This document shows, in pieces, positions 1 to 10,939 of a stretch of 64,000 bases of DNA. Each line of letters opens with the position of its first letter. Position 1 is the stretch's first letter. The stretch is from Prostheceraeus crozeri (taxonomy: Eukaryota; Platyhelminthes; Polycladida; Euryleptidae): positions 301,001 through 365,000 of the forward strand of contig CAJQUW010007273.1 of NCBI GenBank assembly GCA_907163375.1. The letters run 5' to 3'. The position numbers were made by a program, and so were the translations under genes. The notes beneath the pieces are model-generated. The model had not been told where the DNA came from. It did not search any database and worked only from the letters and a program-made list of their open reading frames with translations.

Positions 1-1635
1 GTAGCTCCCTTGTCTTTGATAGGAAATTCTGTTTGGTGGAATGGACCTACATTTCTACAATATGAATTGAATCATTGGCCCGAAAACGAGCAAATTTCTA
101 AAACATCCGATGAGAATACAAGAAGTGATGTCTGCCTTTTAGCGCAATCGTCATCGTCTATTTCGAATATCATTGAAATCGATCGCTACTCCTCCTTCCA
201 AAAGCTACTGAGAGTTACGGCAATTGTTATTAAGTTTATTAGAATATTGAGGAAAGAAATATCAGATGCTACGATTACTTCTACAGATGTAGACAAGGCA
301 GAGTCCATGTGGATCAAAGAAATGCAAAACGAGGAGTATAAATCGGAACTTCTCCATCTCCAAAGCAATGGACCAAGTACTAAGCTGTGCAAGAGTCTTT
401 GTCTTTTTGTTGATAGCGTGGGAATCATTCGCTCGAAAGGTCGTTCTCCATCGGTACTTCCTGAGGAAACAAATAGTCCTATACTTATGCCTAAGGATTC
501 GAAGTTTATCGATTTATTCGTTATGGATGCTCATCGAGATGTTTGTCATGGTGGTGTCTCGGCGACCTTAGCTAAATTGAGAGAAAGATATTGGATTATC
601 AAAGGAAGACAACACGTCAAGAAGTTCGTTCGCCGATGCCATTGGTGTCAACGGGTTCAAGGGTTTCATTATGTCCAAAAGGCTGTTCCTGATATTCCGA
701 AATTTCGATTAAGTCAGATACGTGCTTTTTCTTCCGTCGGAATTGATTACTGTGGACCCTTGTATTCGCGCAGTAATGGGGAGAGTACGGTCAGAAAATG
801 TTACATTTGCCTTTTCGTGTGTGCATCCACAAGAGCCATGCATCTGGAACTGGTTCCGGATTTAACTGCCTTAGCCTTTTGCAGGGCACTCAAAAGATTT
901 GTTGGACGACGGGGAATTCCGCATATTGTATCCGATAACGCTAAAAATTTTAAAGCGGCTTTCAATATCTTGAAAGCTGTGTCTGAAGATGATGCTGTGT
1001 CGAGGTACACAAGTTCTAAGCGGATTGTATGGAATTTTATCGTAGAAAAGGCAGCCTGGATGGGCGGGTTTTATGAGAGAATAGTCAAAGAGGTGAAAGT
1101 TGCTCTTAAGAAAACCGTCCGCAAATCACTGTTAACATACGAAGAATTGGAAACGACTGTCATTGAGATTGAGGGTGTGCTCAATTCCAGGCCGCTACTC
1201 TATGTTGGGGAGGAAAATGAAGGCATGATACTCTCTCCCAGTCATTTCATTATTCTCCAACGTCATACACATCTTCCGGATTCTCCGTATACCGAACCAG
1301 TTCAGTTGAATATTCACGATAAGATTCGCTATCAGAGAAACTTATTAAATTGTTTCTGGGATATATGGCTGAAAATGTACGTTACATCATTACGGGAAAA
1401 GGGTTGGCGTAGTCATCGAGGATCGTCTGATGAGCCCGAAGTGAATGATGTTGTAATGCTGATGGATGAAAAAATACCCAGATTAAATTGGAAAATTGGT
1501 ACTATTCTTGAAGTTTGTAGAGGGCGCGATAATTGTATTCGATCTGCTGTAGTGATTGTGAGGAGTGGTAATAGGTGCGTGCGTTTGCGTAGGCCCATTC
1601 ACCTATTGGTGCCCATAGAAAAAGGTTCTGATTAA
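1..1635 (+). mobile_element. BEL/Pao LTR retrotransposon, integrase end of pol (cut by left window edge)
   Basis: The frame is open from the window edge, with a first Met at position 10 and 541 codons after it. In order I see a linker typical of the stretch after RNase H (WWNGPTFL); an H2C2 zinc-binding domain (His175, His180, Cys210, Cys213); an integrase core with Asp246 (DYCGPL), Asp309 (SDNAKNF) and Glu356 (GGFYERIVKEVK); and a C-terminal domain of the DUF5641 type, about residues 435-535, which is characteristic of BEL/Pao. In this family the protein inserts reverse-transcribed DNA into the host genome. Gag, protease, RT and the 5' LTR would lie left of the window. The long clean frame suggests a fairly recent copy. 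The Met at 10 is internal to pol and not a real start. Confidence 0.93.
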
Positions 1636-1947
1636 TTCAAATGCATGGTTCAATCCCCCTCTCAAATCTAACCTATTTCTTACGATTTGTACATTCGTTT
1701 TGTACTTATGTTCAGTTATTATGCCCGACACAGTTGCTTTTTGAACGGGTACCGTATCATATTTCTACATGTCTCAAATCGTATTTCTATTTTTTGCGTA
1801 GATCGTGCTCTGAAGAAAGACTGAATGCCTCTTTTATTCATGCAATGCATGAATAGTGATCTTCATGCGTCTATGATTGGAGTGATAATTTATTATCTAT
1901 TCTCTCTGCGAGTTATCCGTTATATTTGTTTTTTATGCCTGCTCCCA

Positions 1948-2175
1948 TAAAAAATAGGGGAGTGTCGCGAACTTCTATTGTTAAAGGTTCGTACGTATTA
2001 TCAATCTGCTTTTGTCAAACTTTTATTGTTGAATGCTCCTATTATCAATTTGATATTGATGTCCGAGATCTGGATCAGTGTTCAACAGCTTTGTTTGTTC
2101 AATGTTCTCTCTCACACAATACACTGACGCCGAACAGAGCACTCGTTTTCTCTTACAACGAATCCGCAACACACC
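1948..2175 (+). repeat. possible polypurine tract and 3' LTR of the BEL/Pao element
   Basis: A purine run (AAAAAATAGGGGAG, about 1949-1962) is followed at once by TGTCGCGAAC, the usual arrangement of a polypurine tract and an LTR beginning with TG. An end near CGCAACACA at about 2175 would fit a CA terminus. The 5' LTR is outside the window, so neither edge can be proved by comparison. The right edge is a guess. Confidence 0.35.
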
Positions 2176-2843
2176 TCAATTAAGTCCTACGTCTCCTCAT
2201 GCATCATCATACCTTTTCGCTTGGCTTCTTCGGAAGCAACAATTAAATACAAAATGAAGCAGCAAAAAAAGATGAAAAAATCTTTCCAGCATCATGACTG
2301 TGTTCTCATACCTATCAATCAGCACGATTTTCTCATTAACAGTCAGTTTGAGAGAAAACTTTTCTTTTTGATGCTATCAGAAATTTGCGCCACTGATTTA
2401 ATGCATTTTGCGGTGCTTGCAGTGCACAAAATTAAGGATGACAGGAAGAGGATTATATTTTACTTAAAAGTTCTAGAAGCTTAGTTCTATAATGAGGATT
2501 CGAATTGACTATTGTCTTACACTCATTCTTTGTGGATGCCTTCGCCAATCTCAATTAAACTTCATTCACACATCAGCCGTGACATCAATTAACACGTCAT
2601 TTATATGCAAATATCAGGTAGATGAAACACAACATCATTCTGAAATAGTTGGGAAATATATTTGTTTGTCCAAATTAGATAAATTATTGGATTATATTAT
2701 CTGAAGTTTTATGTGTCATTCAATGTGTCTATTTATCTGAAGATTTAGAATGATGTGCTTATGTGCGAGATTTATATTTCAGGGGACTCAACCCAACCTA
2801 GCCCCTGGCTGCGACATGCCTGGGTAGATTAGAACTGAGAAGT
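2176..2843. other. spacer with no recognised gene
   Basis: Short frames at 2221-2484 and 2492-2704 show no recognisable domain. The sequence may be a longer 3' LTR of the preceding element or plain spacer. Confidence 0.4.
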
Positions 2844-2900
2844 GATAGTTATTGCACTCTAGGATTCGTCGAGACCGAAACCTAGAGTGCGATAACTACC
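2844..2900. repeat. 20-bp-stem hairpin at the edge of a family F repeat
   Basis: The arms 2844-2863 and 2881-2900 are inverted and match at 18 of 20 positions, with a 17-nt loop. The right arm continues into the family F repeat, which elsewhere (near 10,510) diverges at this point, so the hairpin is specific to this copy or variant. Confidence 0.7.
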
Positions 2901-3411
2901 TTATTGCTTGACAGCGCGGCGAAGACGAATTGCACGGTTTCAGCACGCTGTCATACTTTGACACTTTAATCAACCATTTAGACAATAAAATACATAAAAA
3001 GGTTTTATCTATTCATCTTGTCAACACTGTCTGTCATTCAATCTGAAACAGAGCTACCGATAGAACGCGTTAGCGTCCTCATAGCACAAACCATTGATAA
3101 TGATTATTCGATTTCTATGGCTCAAAATAGCAATGCAATGGCTTGCCACTCGCTCCATGATAGAGTTCTTGAAGTGAAAGCTGCCTTAGCGTAACCATGG
3201 CGTTGTTTATCAGAATATTTGGCAAGTGCTCCAGAATAACTCTTTGTTCTATTTCTATGTCCCGAAATGTGCGTCTGCATACAACGAATACATTGCATAC
3301 AATAACAGTGCAATAAGAAATTTTAACAGTCATGTAGAGATAAATTCTTCGACAATATTTATTGCACGATGAGGGTCATTTATCGTCCGTCGAGCAATAA
3401 AGTGCGGTTAC
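2887..3411 (-). repeat. unclassified interspersed repeat, family F, copy F1 (uninterrupted middle part)
   Basis: The reverse complement aligns piecewise with 6981-7215, 8911-9020, about 9630-9747 and 10,474-10,510. Examples are the shared segment TTGCTCGACGGACGATAAAT, the segment around CACTTGCCAAATA, and AAGATGAATAGAT. This copy is continuous where the other is split by three DNA elements, so it acts as an empty-site reference. A 72-codon frame on the minus strand (3115-3333) is not conserved in the other copy and is not called as a gene. I found no convincing terminal repeats or reverse transcriptase, so the class is unknown. Confidence 0.75.
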
Positions 3412-3424
3412 CCAATCATTGTCA

Positions 3425-3570
3425 GTTGTCAGTGACTGTTCTCTGAATACTGTTATCATGGCAAACCATAGAAATTAATAATTCCATAGAAAGTCCTAGA
3501 ATGGAAATTGCATGGAAATTATGGCACAACCCGGGGGAACTTAGTTGGGGCAAAAAGCAAATTTTGCGAA
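3425..3570 (-). repeat. fragment of foldback family E (copy E3)
   Basis: Read on the minus strand, the segment has the family E landmarks in order: GCCCCAACTAAGTTCCCCCG, GTTGTGCC, CAATTTCCATTCTAG and TTTCTATGG. They match one arm of the palindrome at 25,131-25,694. Only one arm is present. Confidence 0.55.
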
Positions 3571-5339
3571 CTGGCTCTCTTGTTTTCTGGTTGGCATTTT
3601 TAATTATCAAGTCAATTTGCGATCTGGATTGTTGCCCCTAGTTCAAAGATCATGTACACATAAACAATAGTGAAATTACAAAATACTGCAGCGACAGGAT
3701 GACAAAGTAGGAAATCCTGTAAAACGTTCTGTACGTTCATCATTTTGAAATATCGCTCCTATAATCAATCAAGAGTATAATCAGACACATACGCAACTTG
3801 TAATGTCGATTTACAGAGCATGCATTGCTCCAGCTGGAAATCAGAGGCCAAGAAATCTCAGAGTATTCATTTTACTTAAAAGAGTTCCCCTATTCAATAT
3901 ATTTGAGCAATTTTCAAAACCTTTGCATGCTTTCGAATATGAGCTTCCAAAATATCATCACACTATATCATATAAGTCATTTAGTGATTAATTGAAAGAT
4001 CCAGCGACATTTCATTTATCTGAGAAATGATTGTCGGTAAAGCAGCTTTCAATGTGCATATTCCAGAAAGCGCTAGGTTTCTTAACCGTTAGAAGGAGAA
4101 ATTTTCTAATAATTAGAATTTTTATCTTTGAATTCTTGAGATATTCTCACAAACAGCACACCAACCACTTTCGATTATGACTCTGAACCAATTTTTTATT
4201 CGCATTCCAGCATTGAAAAATTGGAAAATAGTTGTCAACAACTGCTACAAATAGACACAGTATATTAATCCATGGAATAGTAGGCTAATTCACATGAAAC
4301 AATGCTGCCATCTCACTTAGCATTCTCTTCATGAAAATCCTGCAATTTGTTGTCAACAACTTCTACAACCAACTTGGCAAATAGCTTGACTATGATGCGA
4401 TGTTTTAGATTGAAACAGATCTACAAACCATAGATTTTTCCATGTGCCATCATTACACATAAGCAAGATATCTCCATTCTAGTGTACTATTATCCACTTC
4501 TATGTGGCAAACTATGTCCATGACGTAATATTGCTTCTATGTTCATGTCATTTCTATTCCTTCAACACAATAGAATGGATTTCTATGATTATTACTATTT
4601 CACATGTCCTCACTGCAGATAATCAAATCGTCCTCAATCTCTCAAACTTGCGCAGTAATGATTAGAGCTCGCGGTCTCATGCTTGTTCACTTCTTCTGCT
4701 GAAAAGAAAGTAACTTATAATTAATTTTTGACAATCAAGACAGAGCCGTGTTCACACGGCAACAAAAGAGGCGATTTCCTTGATTAAGCCACAACTTCAA
4801 TCGCGAACGAATCATTCCCTTCTCATTAACTATCAAATCTCCTACAAGACTTGTCATTCTAATTTGACAAAGGACGTCCTTCTACAAACACTTGGATTGA
4901 TATACTCAGAGTTCACACGTGTAGCTTGCTGTCACGTATTTGAAAGGAGGTAGCCAATTACAATCCCATCTTATCAGTTTAATCGTGAACATCACACGAA
5001 CGGTTGTTGTCCTACAATGACTTGAGAATCACAATCATGATGAGCTTGAGGATTCTATATCGCATGGGAGCTCTTAATTTTGTAGTTTTGGAGGGAGGAT
5101 GGAGAAACAATAGGGTTAGAAATAGTTTATTATTATTGAATACCAATAAATTTAGCAATCATTTCATAATGCAAAAATCTTAAAAAATTTCTTACATGTA
5201 CGTTCTAGTACAAGTATTCTACATGTACGTTCTCGCATGGTATTCTCGTACAGTTCTAAGTAGCTTCAAATGTGAATGTACACTGGACGTCAGAATTTTG
5301 GAACAAATGAAAATAAATTTAAAGGGATAAGATTCAACT
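3571..5339. other. spacer with no recognised gene
   Basis: No coding region is recognised. The stretch near 4743-4765 contains GCCGTGTTCACACGGC, a short hairpin reminiscent of the ends of some hAT-type elements, but no matching far end was found. Short TACATGTACGTTC repeats occur near 5195-5260. Confidence 0.4.
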
Positions 5340-5341
5340 TA

Positions 5342-6077
5342 GCGTATTTCCTCTAATATAAACACCTCCATTTTTGTAAAATTTGACTTAATTTTCGATC
5401 TTGTTGCTTACACTAGAATCGTGGCTTATAATATAGATATAAAAAACACTGTTTTAATTTTTCTGCGGTGTATGTTTTAATGCCAACCTTTTCTAGTTTG
5501 CTAAAACATCACAAATAATGTAATCCGTTAATTCTCGAAACTTATACTCATTAAGGCTTAAGATGGACTTCAAATTTATGAGTTTCCATGATGACCTCTT
5601 CTCCGTCATCGGTGATTCTGCTTTCCCAGGAGTCCTGATTATCTTGTGGGCGTTGAGTCAGAACATGCTTACGGCTCATTTTCTATAAAACAATGAATCA
5701 CATGGACTTCTGAACCATCTTCTCCGCAGGCCTTCATGGCCCTGAGAATCAGATCTCGAGGGATCTCTTCCCAAGCCTCGACAATCCACTGAAACAGTTG
5801 TTCCTTCGATGGAGCCCCGATTTCTTTGAGCTGTAAATGTGTGGTTGCCAGACGCCACCCACCGAAGATAACCCGGCTGAATTCGGCATTTTATAGGTTT
5901 GTTGAAAGATCACCTGAACGTGACCGGTGCACCCTCCGAGAAAAATCTCTCACCTGACAACTCGTAAATTGGTTTTTCCTCAAATAAAAAAAGAGATATT
6001 GCTTATATTAAAGACAGCAGGAGTGTTAAAACCGTTGCTTATATTAGAAGGGTGCTTATATATTAGAGGAAATACGG
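5342..6077 (-). mobile_element. pogo/Tigger-like DNA transposon, internally deleted, with TA duplications
   Basis: The ends are inverted: the left reads GCGTATTTCCTCTAATATA and the right, reversed, reads CCGTATTTCCTCTAATATA. A TA flanks each side (5340-5341 and 6078-6079), as expected for the Tc1/mariner/pogo group. On the minus strand between about 5870 and 5670 a short coding remnant reads LKEIGAPSKEQLFQWIVEAW, then EEIPRDLILRAMKACGEDG, resembling the C-terminal part of pogo/Tigger/Jerky-type DDE transposases (the W...P..I...F..CG pattern). At 736 bp the element is far too short for a full transposase gene, so it is a deletion derivative. The pogo assignment rests on this short match. Confidence 0.75.
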
Positions 6078-6079
6078 TA

Positions 6080-6845
6080 TATTCATGGCATCCAGGATAC
6101 TATTGTCTTGCTAGCAGCTACTACAGTCCATCGCAACTTTGTAGAGACGAATCTAGACGCTGTCTATATAAACGAATGCATGTTGCTGAATGATGCAGTG
6201 CACATAAATAGCCTTTTCACCGTTTTTAACTTACTGCCCATAATAATAAGAAAGAGAGTCGTTTAAGGATACTGCCTTGCTTTTAAAATTAGGATTTTAA
6301 ATGGTCGTATGGTTGATCATCTGATTCTAGGCGCAGCCAAACACGATCGCAGGGTTTGCGAGCGCTTGATTCATTACTATACTATCGACTGCTCTCTTAG
6401 ACCAAACATCTCGCAACAAGCAGTGTTATAGAGACAAAGATCAATTCTTATATTCAGGTACATCTGTTACTCATTCACTTAGTGTGCTAGTTTTCTTTCA
6501 AAATGAACGATTAGGACATTATGGCAATAATCATTTGGTCATAATTGATATTATACCTATGCAACTGCTGTGTTGGTCTAGCAGACCTTGCATAGATGGC
6601 ATTCTGCACATCTCAAAGCAAGCGAGCAAAGGATGTTCATAAATGCTTTAATCCATACAAATTCAACTTTTCTCTTTCTTTGAGTTTAAGTTCACACTAG
6701 CACGATAACGATAAAATCGTGACGATATTTCATTTATCGTTCAGCTCGTTTACAGTGTGAATTTTATCGTGGAGAAAATCGGGTTGATGTGAGCAGCAGC
6801 TATGCTATACATGCAGAGCGATTTTGTTTCAATTTATCGTTATCG
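6080..6845. other. spacer with no recognised gene; partial inverted ATCGTTATCG motifs near its right end
   Basis: GTTCACACTAGCACGATAAC begins at about 6691, and inverted copies of the same ATCGTTATCG core occur near 6835-6845. This may be a small non-autonomous element, but the outer ends do not match. Confidence 0.35.
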
Positions 6846-7215
6846 GACAAAAGAGGTTTATTGATGGTCATTTCAGCCGCTTACCTACAAACCGATCTAG
6901 GTTAATGTTGCTAGATCTTGAAGAGAATCGAATTATTGAAACATGTAATTGTAGATTCTCGTCGCAAGGCTGCATATTGTAAATTATTGCTCGACGGACG
7001 ATAAATGACCCTAATCGTGCAATGACTTATCGAAGAATTTATCACTACATGACTTAAAATTTCTAATCGTGCTGTTGTATGGTTGTACTGTGGCACTGTC
7101 ACACGGTTGCATGCAATGGATTCGTTGCATGAAGACGTTCGTGTATTTCAGAACATAGAACAATTGATATTTACAATGGTCAAGTATGGAGTTATTCTGA
7201 AACACTTGCCAAATA

Positions 7216-8910
7216 CAGGTTTTCCAGTTCGACAATGCGACTATCAGATTAAAGAATATGTTTTAAGATGCAACAACGGTATTTCTGTTAATCAGCAGCG
7301 TTTTCAATTGAATGATATTGTTTTTAATCGGTTGTGATAATAAGTGAGTTTATTAATGGATTTATAAGTTTAATGAACGGCAACCTGAAATCATAAACGG
7401 CTTTTATATTCAATTATATTATATTTAACAGGTAAGTCAATACAAAAAGTTTTGAAATTTTTTTAATTCGAAAAGGTAAAATATGTCCAAAAGGAAAAGT
7501 TTGATAATTATTTTACTTTCAAAGGTAATACAGTAAGTCATTAAAAACTTTTTACTAAAAGGTAAGCTTTGATAATCTTGAAATTTTTTCTTCCATTATG
7601 AAACAAAGCAAGTACCGTAATATTCATTGATGGTTTTGTAAGACATCCTCGCGATTAATTAGTCTAGGCATCAATCTGCCCATACGTCTGGAAGACCTTC
7701 CCATCTTATTTGCAGTGATGGCACTCATGTTTTGGGAGGCGAGTTGCAGTAAGGTCAAATTCCGCTGTTGTCCAGTGTAGTTGTGTAACTGCTCACGAAT
7801 CTCAGCTACTTCTCTCTTGAAAGCCGCTTTCCACATGGAAAACGCGTTCTCTGCGATATTGAGAAATGGCGAGTAGGGTGGTAAGTACCTAATGGAGTGT
7901 CCCTCTCGCAAACTGACTTCACGGGCTCTATTGTGTCACGGAGCATTATCCATGACGAATACACGAGGTCCAGCCCCAGCCGCAACGGACGCTTCTTTCA
8001 GCCAGGAATTAAATCTCTCACAGGAGGTTCCGCCTTCGGTAGAATTCATGATGGACGACACCTTCATTAGAGACCGCCAAGATGAGAGCAAAATTCCGCC
8101 CGCGCTGTCCATGAACAATCCCGACAGCTCGCTCTCCCCGTCTGGCACGACCTCGTGTGCGACTGATCCATAAATTAAAACCGGATTCGTCCAATAAAAT
8201 AAATGTTGGCGGATGGTTTGCGTTGATTGTGTGCAGATACCAGTTCGCATACTCGGCCCTTTCCACTTTGCCGTCATGGTTATTGCGGTTGACTTGAACA
8301 GTCTCCATTTTCTTTAAGATGATAAGACGATTTCTCAGACATGTACTGATAGTTTGAATTGAGACAGATGGCTTGTCCGGCATCCGCGCTTGTAGATCAG
8401 CTTTGATTTGGGCTAACGTGAATTCCGGTTGGGATTCAACAATCTCTACCACAGTATTTGCCATATCTTCGTCCATCTTTTGGTGTCGTCTTCCTCCTCT
8501 GGGACGCTCAATGACTCCAAGTATATAACGATGTACTATTGAATACGCAGTACCCCGTTTTACACCGAGAACTCGAGCGGCTTCAATATAATCATCTCCG
8601 GCTTCGTGAGCCATAATGATTCTGCGTTTAACATCAGAAGGTATTCGCTGGCGCTCCATATTGATAAGTCAATTTAGCAGATGTGAAGACATCTATATAG
8701 GGCTTTGGATCAAACCGAATAGATATCATTTATTCTTCACGTGAAATACCGCTCACTAATCTGATTGAACTAATTGAACTATTTTGCTGCAGTTTATTTA
8801 TTGTTGTCGCTCTCAATTGTGAAATGACGTAATATTTTATCTTTTAACGTTTTAGAAATTAAAGTACCGCTCTTGATTCGGTAGTTACCGTTGTCGTGTA
8901 GGAAAACCTG
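7216..8910 (-). mobile_element. Tc1/mariner (IS630) superfamily DNA transposon, nearly complete, TA target duplication
   Basis: Terminal inverted repeats start with CAGGTTTTCC at both ends and share CGACAA a few bases further in. TA flanks both sides (7214-7215 and 8911-8912). The element is 1695 bp long, within the usual range for the superfamily. The insertion is verified inside the window: the family F copy at 2887-3411 has a single TA at the matching point (CACTTGCCAAATATTCTGAT on its own strand) and continues with sequence similar to that after 8912. One transposase gene occupies most of the interior on the minus strand. Confidence 0.95.
7624..8659 (-). pseudogene. Tc1/mariner-superfamily transposase (DDE_3 type), two lesions
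   Basis: About 345 codons from ATG at 8659. The N-terminus carries two helix-turn-helix segments (SDVKRRIIMAHEAGDDYIEA onward, then TLAQIKADLQARMPDKPSVS onward), which in this superfamily bind the terminal repeats. The catalytic triad is visible as LDESGFNLW, FVMDNAP and SPFLNIAEN. Counting the in-frame TGA just after DNAP as one residue, 32 residues separate the second Asp from the Glu, shorter than the 34 of classical Tc1. Lesions are a one-base frame change near 8030-8045 and that TGA at 7936-7938, which probably replaced a Cys codon. With only two defects the copy is recent. Plus-strand frames over it (7892-8173) are shadows. Confidence 0.92.
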
Positions 8911-9039
8911 TATTTCGATGAACAACACTATGATGCCGCTAAGATAGCGCTCATATTTAGATTTCTATAATCAAACATTCGACAAACCATAGAAATCGAA
9001 TTATTATCAATGGCCATTATCTACCGAAATTGTCCAAAA

Positions 9040-9586
9040 AGTTCTGCTGTAGCCACAGAATTAGACAGGTCGTCTCTTCTTCCGTTTGACTAGAAGGGAA
9101 GCATTGGAACATGTAACGTTAATGAAATGGCACAATCTGCTGACATAATACCATAGCAATCGAACAATGAGCAGTCAGTTCAACATTAAACACGCCAAAT
9201 TGTGCAAAGTTTCAGTGACTGTTATCAACCGGATCACACAGCAAAGAGACACAGACGATATCAAGTTCTTCAGAGAAGTTTGTGAACGTTTTTTCATGCG
9301 CATGCTAACTTTTTTAACAATAATCGGAGAGCCCAACATTATCGAGAAAACTTTTGCGCTATGATCTGAATTCTTCGAATCTGAAGGAGTTGTGGCAATC
9401 GGAGCATTTTGAAGGAATTCAGAGCAATCCGCAAGCGACGCACGACTATTTTTCCTATCTCTGTAAGGTATTAAAAATTTCTTTTTGCCCACTTATTAAG
9501 TTCCTGCATGTGCCATCTGTTTGAATCAGTTCTCACTTCTAGCAAAGTGATACGATTAAACAATCTAATTCTGTGGCTGTAGCACT
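9040..9586 (+). mobile_element. family C element with terminal inverted repeats (copy C1)
   Basis: The left end (CTGTAGCCACAGAATTAGA) and the right end, reversed (CTACAGCCACAGAATTAGA), are inverted copies. The body matches the reverse complements of 21,371-21,912 and 35,391-35,852 over nearly its whole length. Two stretches keep an open frame across copies. One begins at ATG 9167 (FNIKHAKLCKVSVT, then DTDDIKF, then VCERFF). The other, about 9365-9465, reads DLNSSNLKE, EHFEGI and SNPQATHDYFSYLCK and is followed by GTAAGG, which looks like a splice donor. I do not recognise the protein. It may be a non-autonomous relative of a transposon with a spliced gene. Confidence 0.65.
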
Positions 9587-9748
9587 TTTAGTCTAATAGA
9601 CATGGCGTCATTTCATGAAGGAATGCGCTACGAAGACACTAACTTAGCGGTCTATTGGATAATTCTTTTTCCTGCTGAAGGACAGTAACGATAAGATGAA
9701 TAGATTGAAGCGTTATCTGCAAATAATTTTCTAAATGGTTGATTAATA

Positions 9749-10473
9749 GTCCAGCAGCCAGAACGAGTTTCTGCAGGGAAAGAGGCCGAAAGTGAGACTT
9801 TCACAGAATGATGTACACCTTATGCCTACTACGAATCTGCACGTCTGCCGAATTCTAGTGAGTTCCTCTTCTTGTCAGACAGGATCAAAGAAAAACACAT
9901 GTAAATCCAATGGGACGCAGATTGCAGTTTTTCGCTAAAATGAAATTTTCTGTGTTTTCTCGGATTAAGCAAAATGTACTAAGCCAAGAGTCATAATTTT
10001 TCACATGGAATGACTTCAGGTCATTTCCTTTCATATTCATGCACGTACCCGTCTATAAAGCTAAATACATTTAAATTTGGCGATACTTTTAATGTCGGTA
10101 AACACAAATATTTTGAGCAACTTTATCCACATTCAACCACACTTTCACATACATTGCCGATCAGAAGCATGATAATAGCACCTTCACATCATAGGAAATG
10201 ATCTGAAGACATTCCATGTCAAAAATAATGACTCTAGACTTCATACTTTCCAGTTGATTAGCGATAACATAGAAAATTTCATTTTAACCAAAACCTGCAA
10301 TCTGCGTCGCATTGAATTTACATGTGTTTTTCATTGATCCTGTTTGACAAGTAGAGGAACTCATTAGAACTCGGCAGACGCGCAGATTCGCAGCAAGCAT
10401 AGGGTGTACATCATTCTGAGAAAGTCTTATTTTCGGCCTCGTTCCCTGCAGAAACTTGTTCTGGCTGCCGGAC
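9749..10473. mobile_element. long-arm foldback element, family D (copy D1)
   Basis: The two arms, about 9749-10,035 and 10,190-10,473, are inverted copies (CAGCCAGAACGAGTTTCTGC on the left, CAGCCAGAACAAGTTTCTGC reversed on the right) and stay similar for about 280 bp. The spacer holds no recognisable gene. The flanks join to match the family F copy F1 (CTAAATGGTTGATTAA ... TCAAAG), so the element inserted there. The candidate target duplication (ATTAATA / AATAAAG) is imperfect. Superfamily is not determined. Confidence 0.8.
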
Positions 10474-10710
10474 AATAAAGCATCAAAGTCACTCGCCGCG
10501 CTGTCAAGCAATAAGTAAGTTATTCTATCAAAATGAACTACCTAGCATTGAAAGAGAAATGATGACAACCGCAAATGTGCTGATAAGCTGACGGTACATA
10601 ACCATTGTCAACCACTGGAATCGTTTAGGTACCGTTGTCATGACAGCACATGTCCACGGCGTACTATTGTTTTTAATGTCCATCATGATTATAGAGTGTC
10701 GGATTTCTGT
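10474..10710 (+). repeat. family F, right-hand part of copy F2
   Basis: Landmarks are CGCGCTGTCAAGCAATAAG (shared with F1), then TAAGCTGACGGTA, ATTGTCAACCACTGGAA, CGTTTAGGTACCGTTGTCAT and TATAGAGTGTCGGATTTCTG. They are shared in this order with 34,540-34,760 and, on the minus strand, with the flanks of the hAT-type element at 29,279-30,297. Confidence 0.75.
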
Positions 10711-10939
10711 GCTTTAGACACCTATGCCGCACACATTGATAGGTAATTAAATCGGAGTCGCAATGCAACCAAGCCATTAATTAAGCACTTTCATGCTCGT
10801 TGCCACCAGTCAACAGAGGCAGCTACATAACTTATCAAGCATCTTAAACTTGCGGTTTTGAAAATCAGCAGTGTTTGTCATTGAAATTACATGCAGCATA
10901 CTTTTGCGCCTATGCTGCTGTTGTGTTAAGAGAGATTGA

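Larger units (their letters stand above)
6846..10710 (+). repeat. family F repeat, copy F2, split by three DNA elements
   Basis: Pieces belonging to the host repeat are about 6846-7215, 8911-9040, 9587-9748 and 10,474-10,710. The first and last match 34,427-34,760. The middle ones match the reverse complement of 2887-3411 in the right order. The intervening blocks are a Tc1/mariner-type transposon, a family C element and a family D foldback. The reconstructed repeat is about 0.9 kb. No protein domain is recognised and its class is unknown. Confidence 0.75.

Noticed and set aside
4743-4765. hAT-type end (GCCGTGTTCACACGGC)
   Set aside because: No inverted partner or 8-bp duplication was found within a few kilobases.
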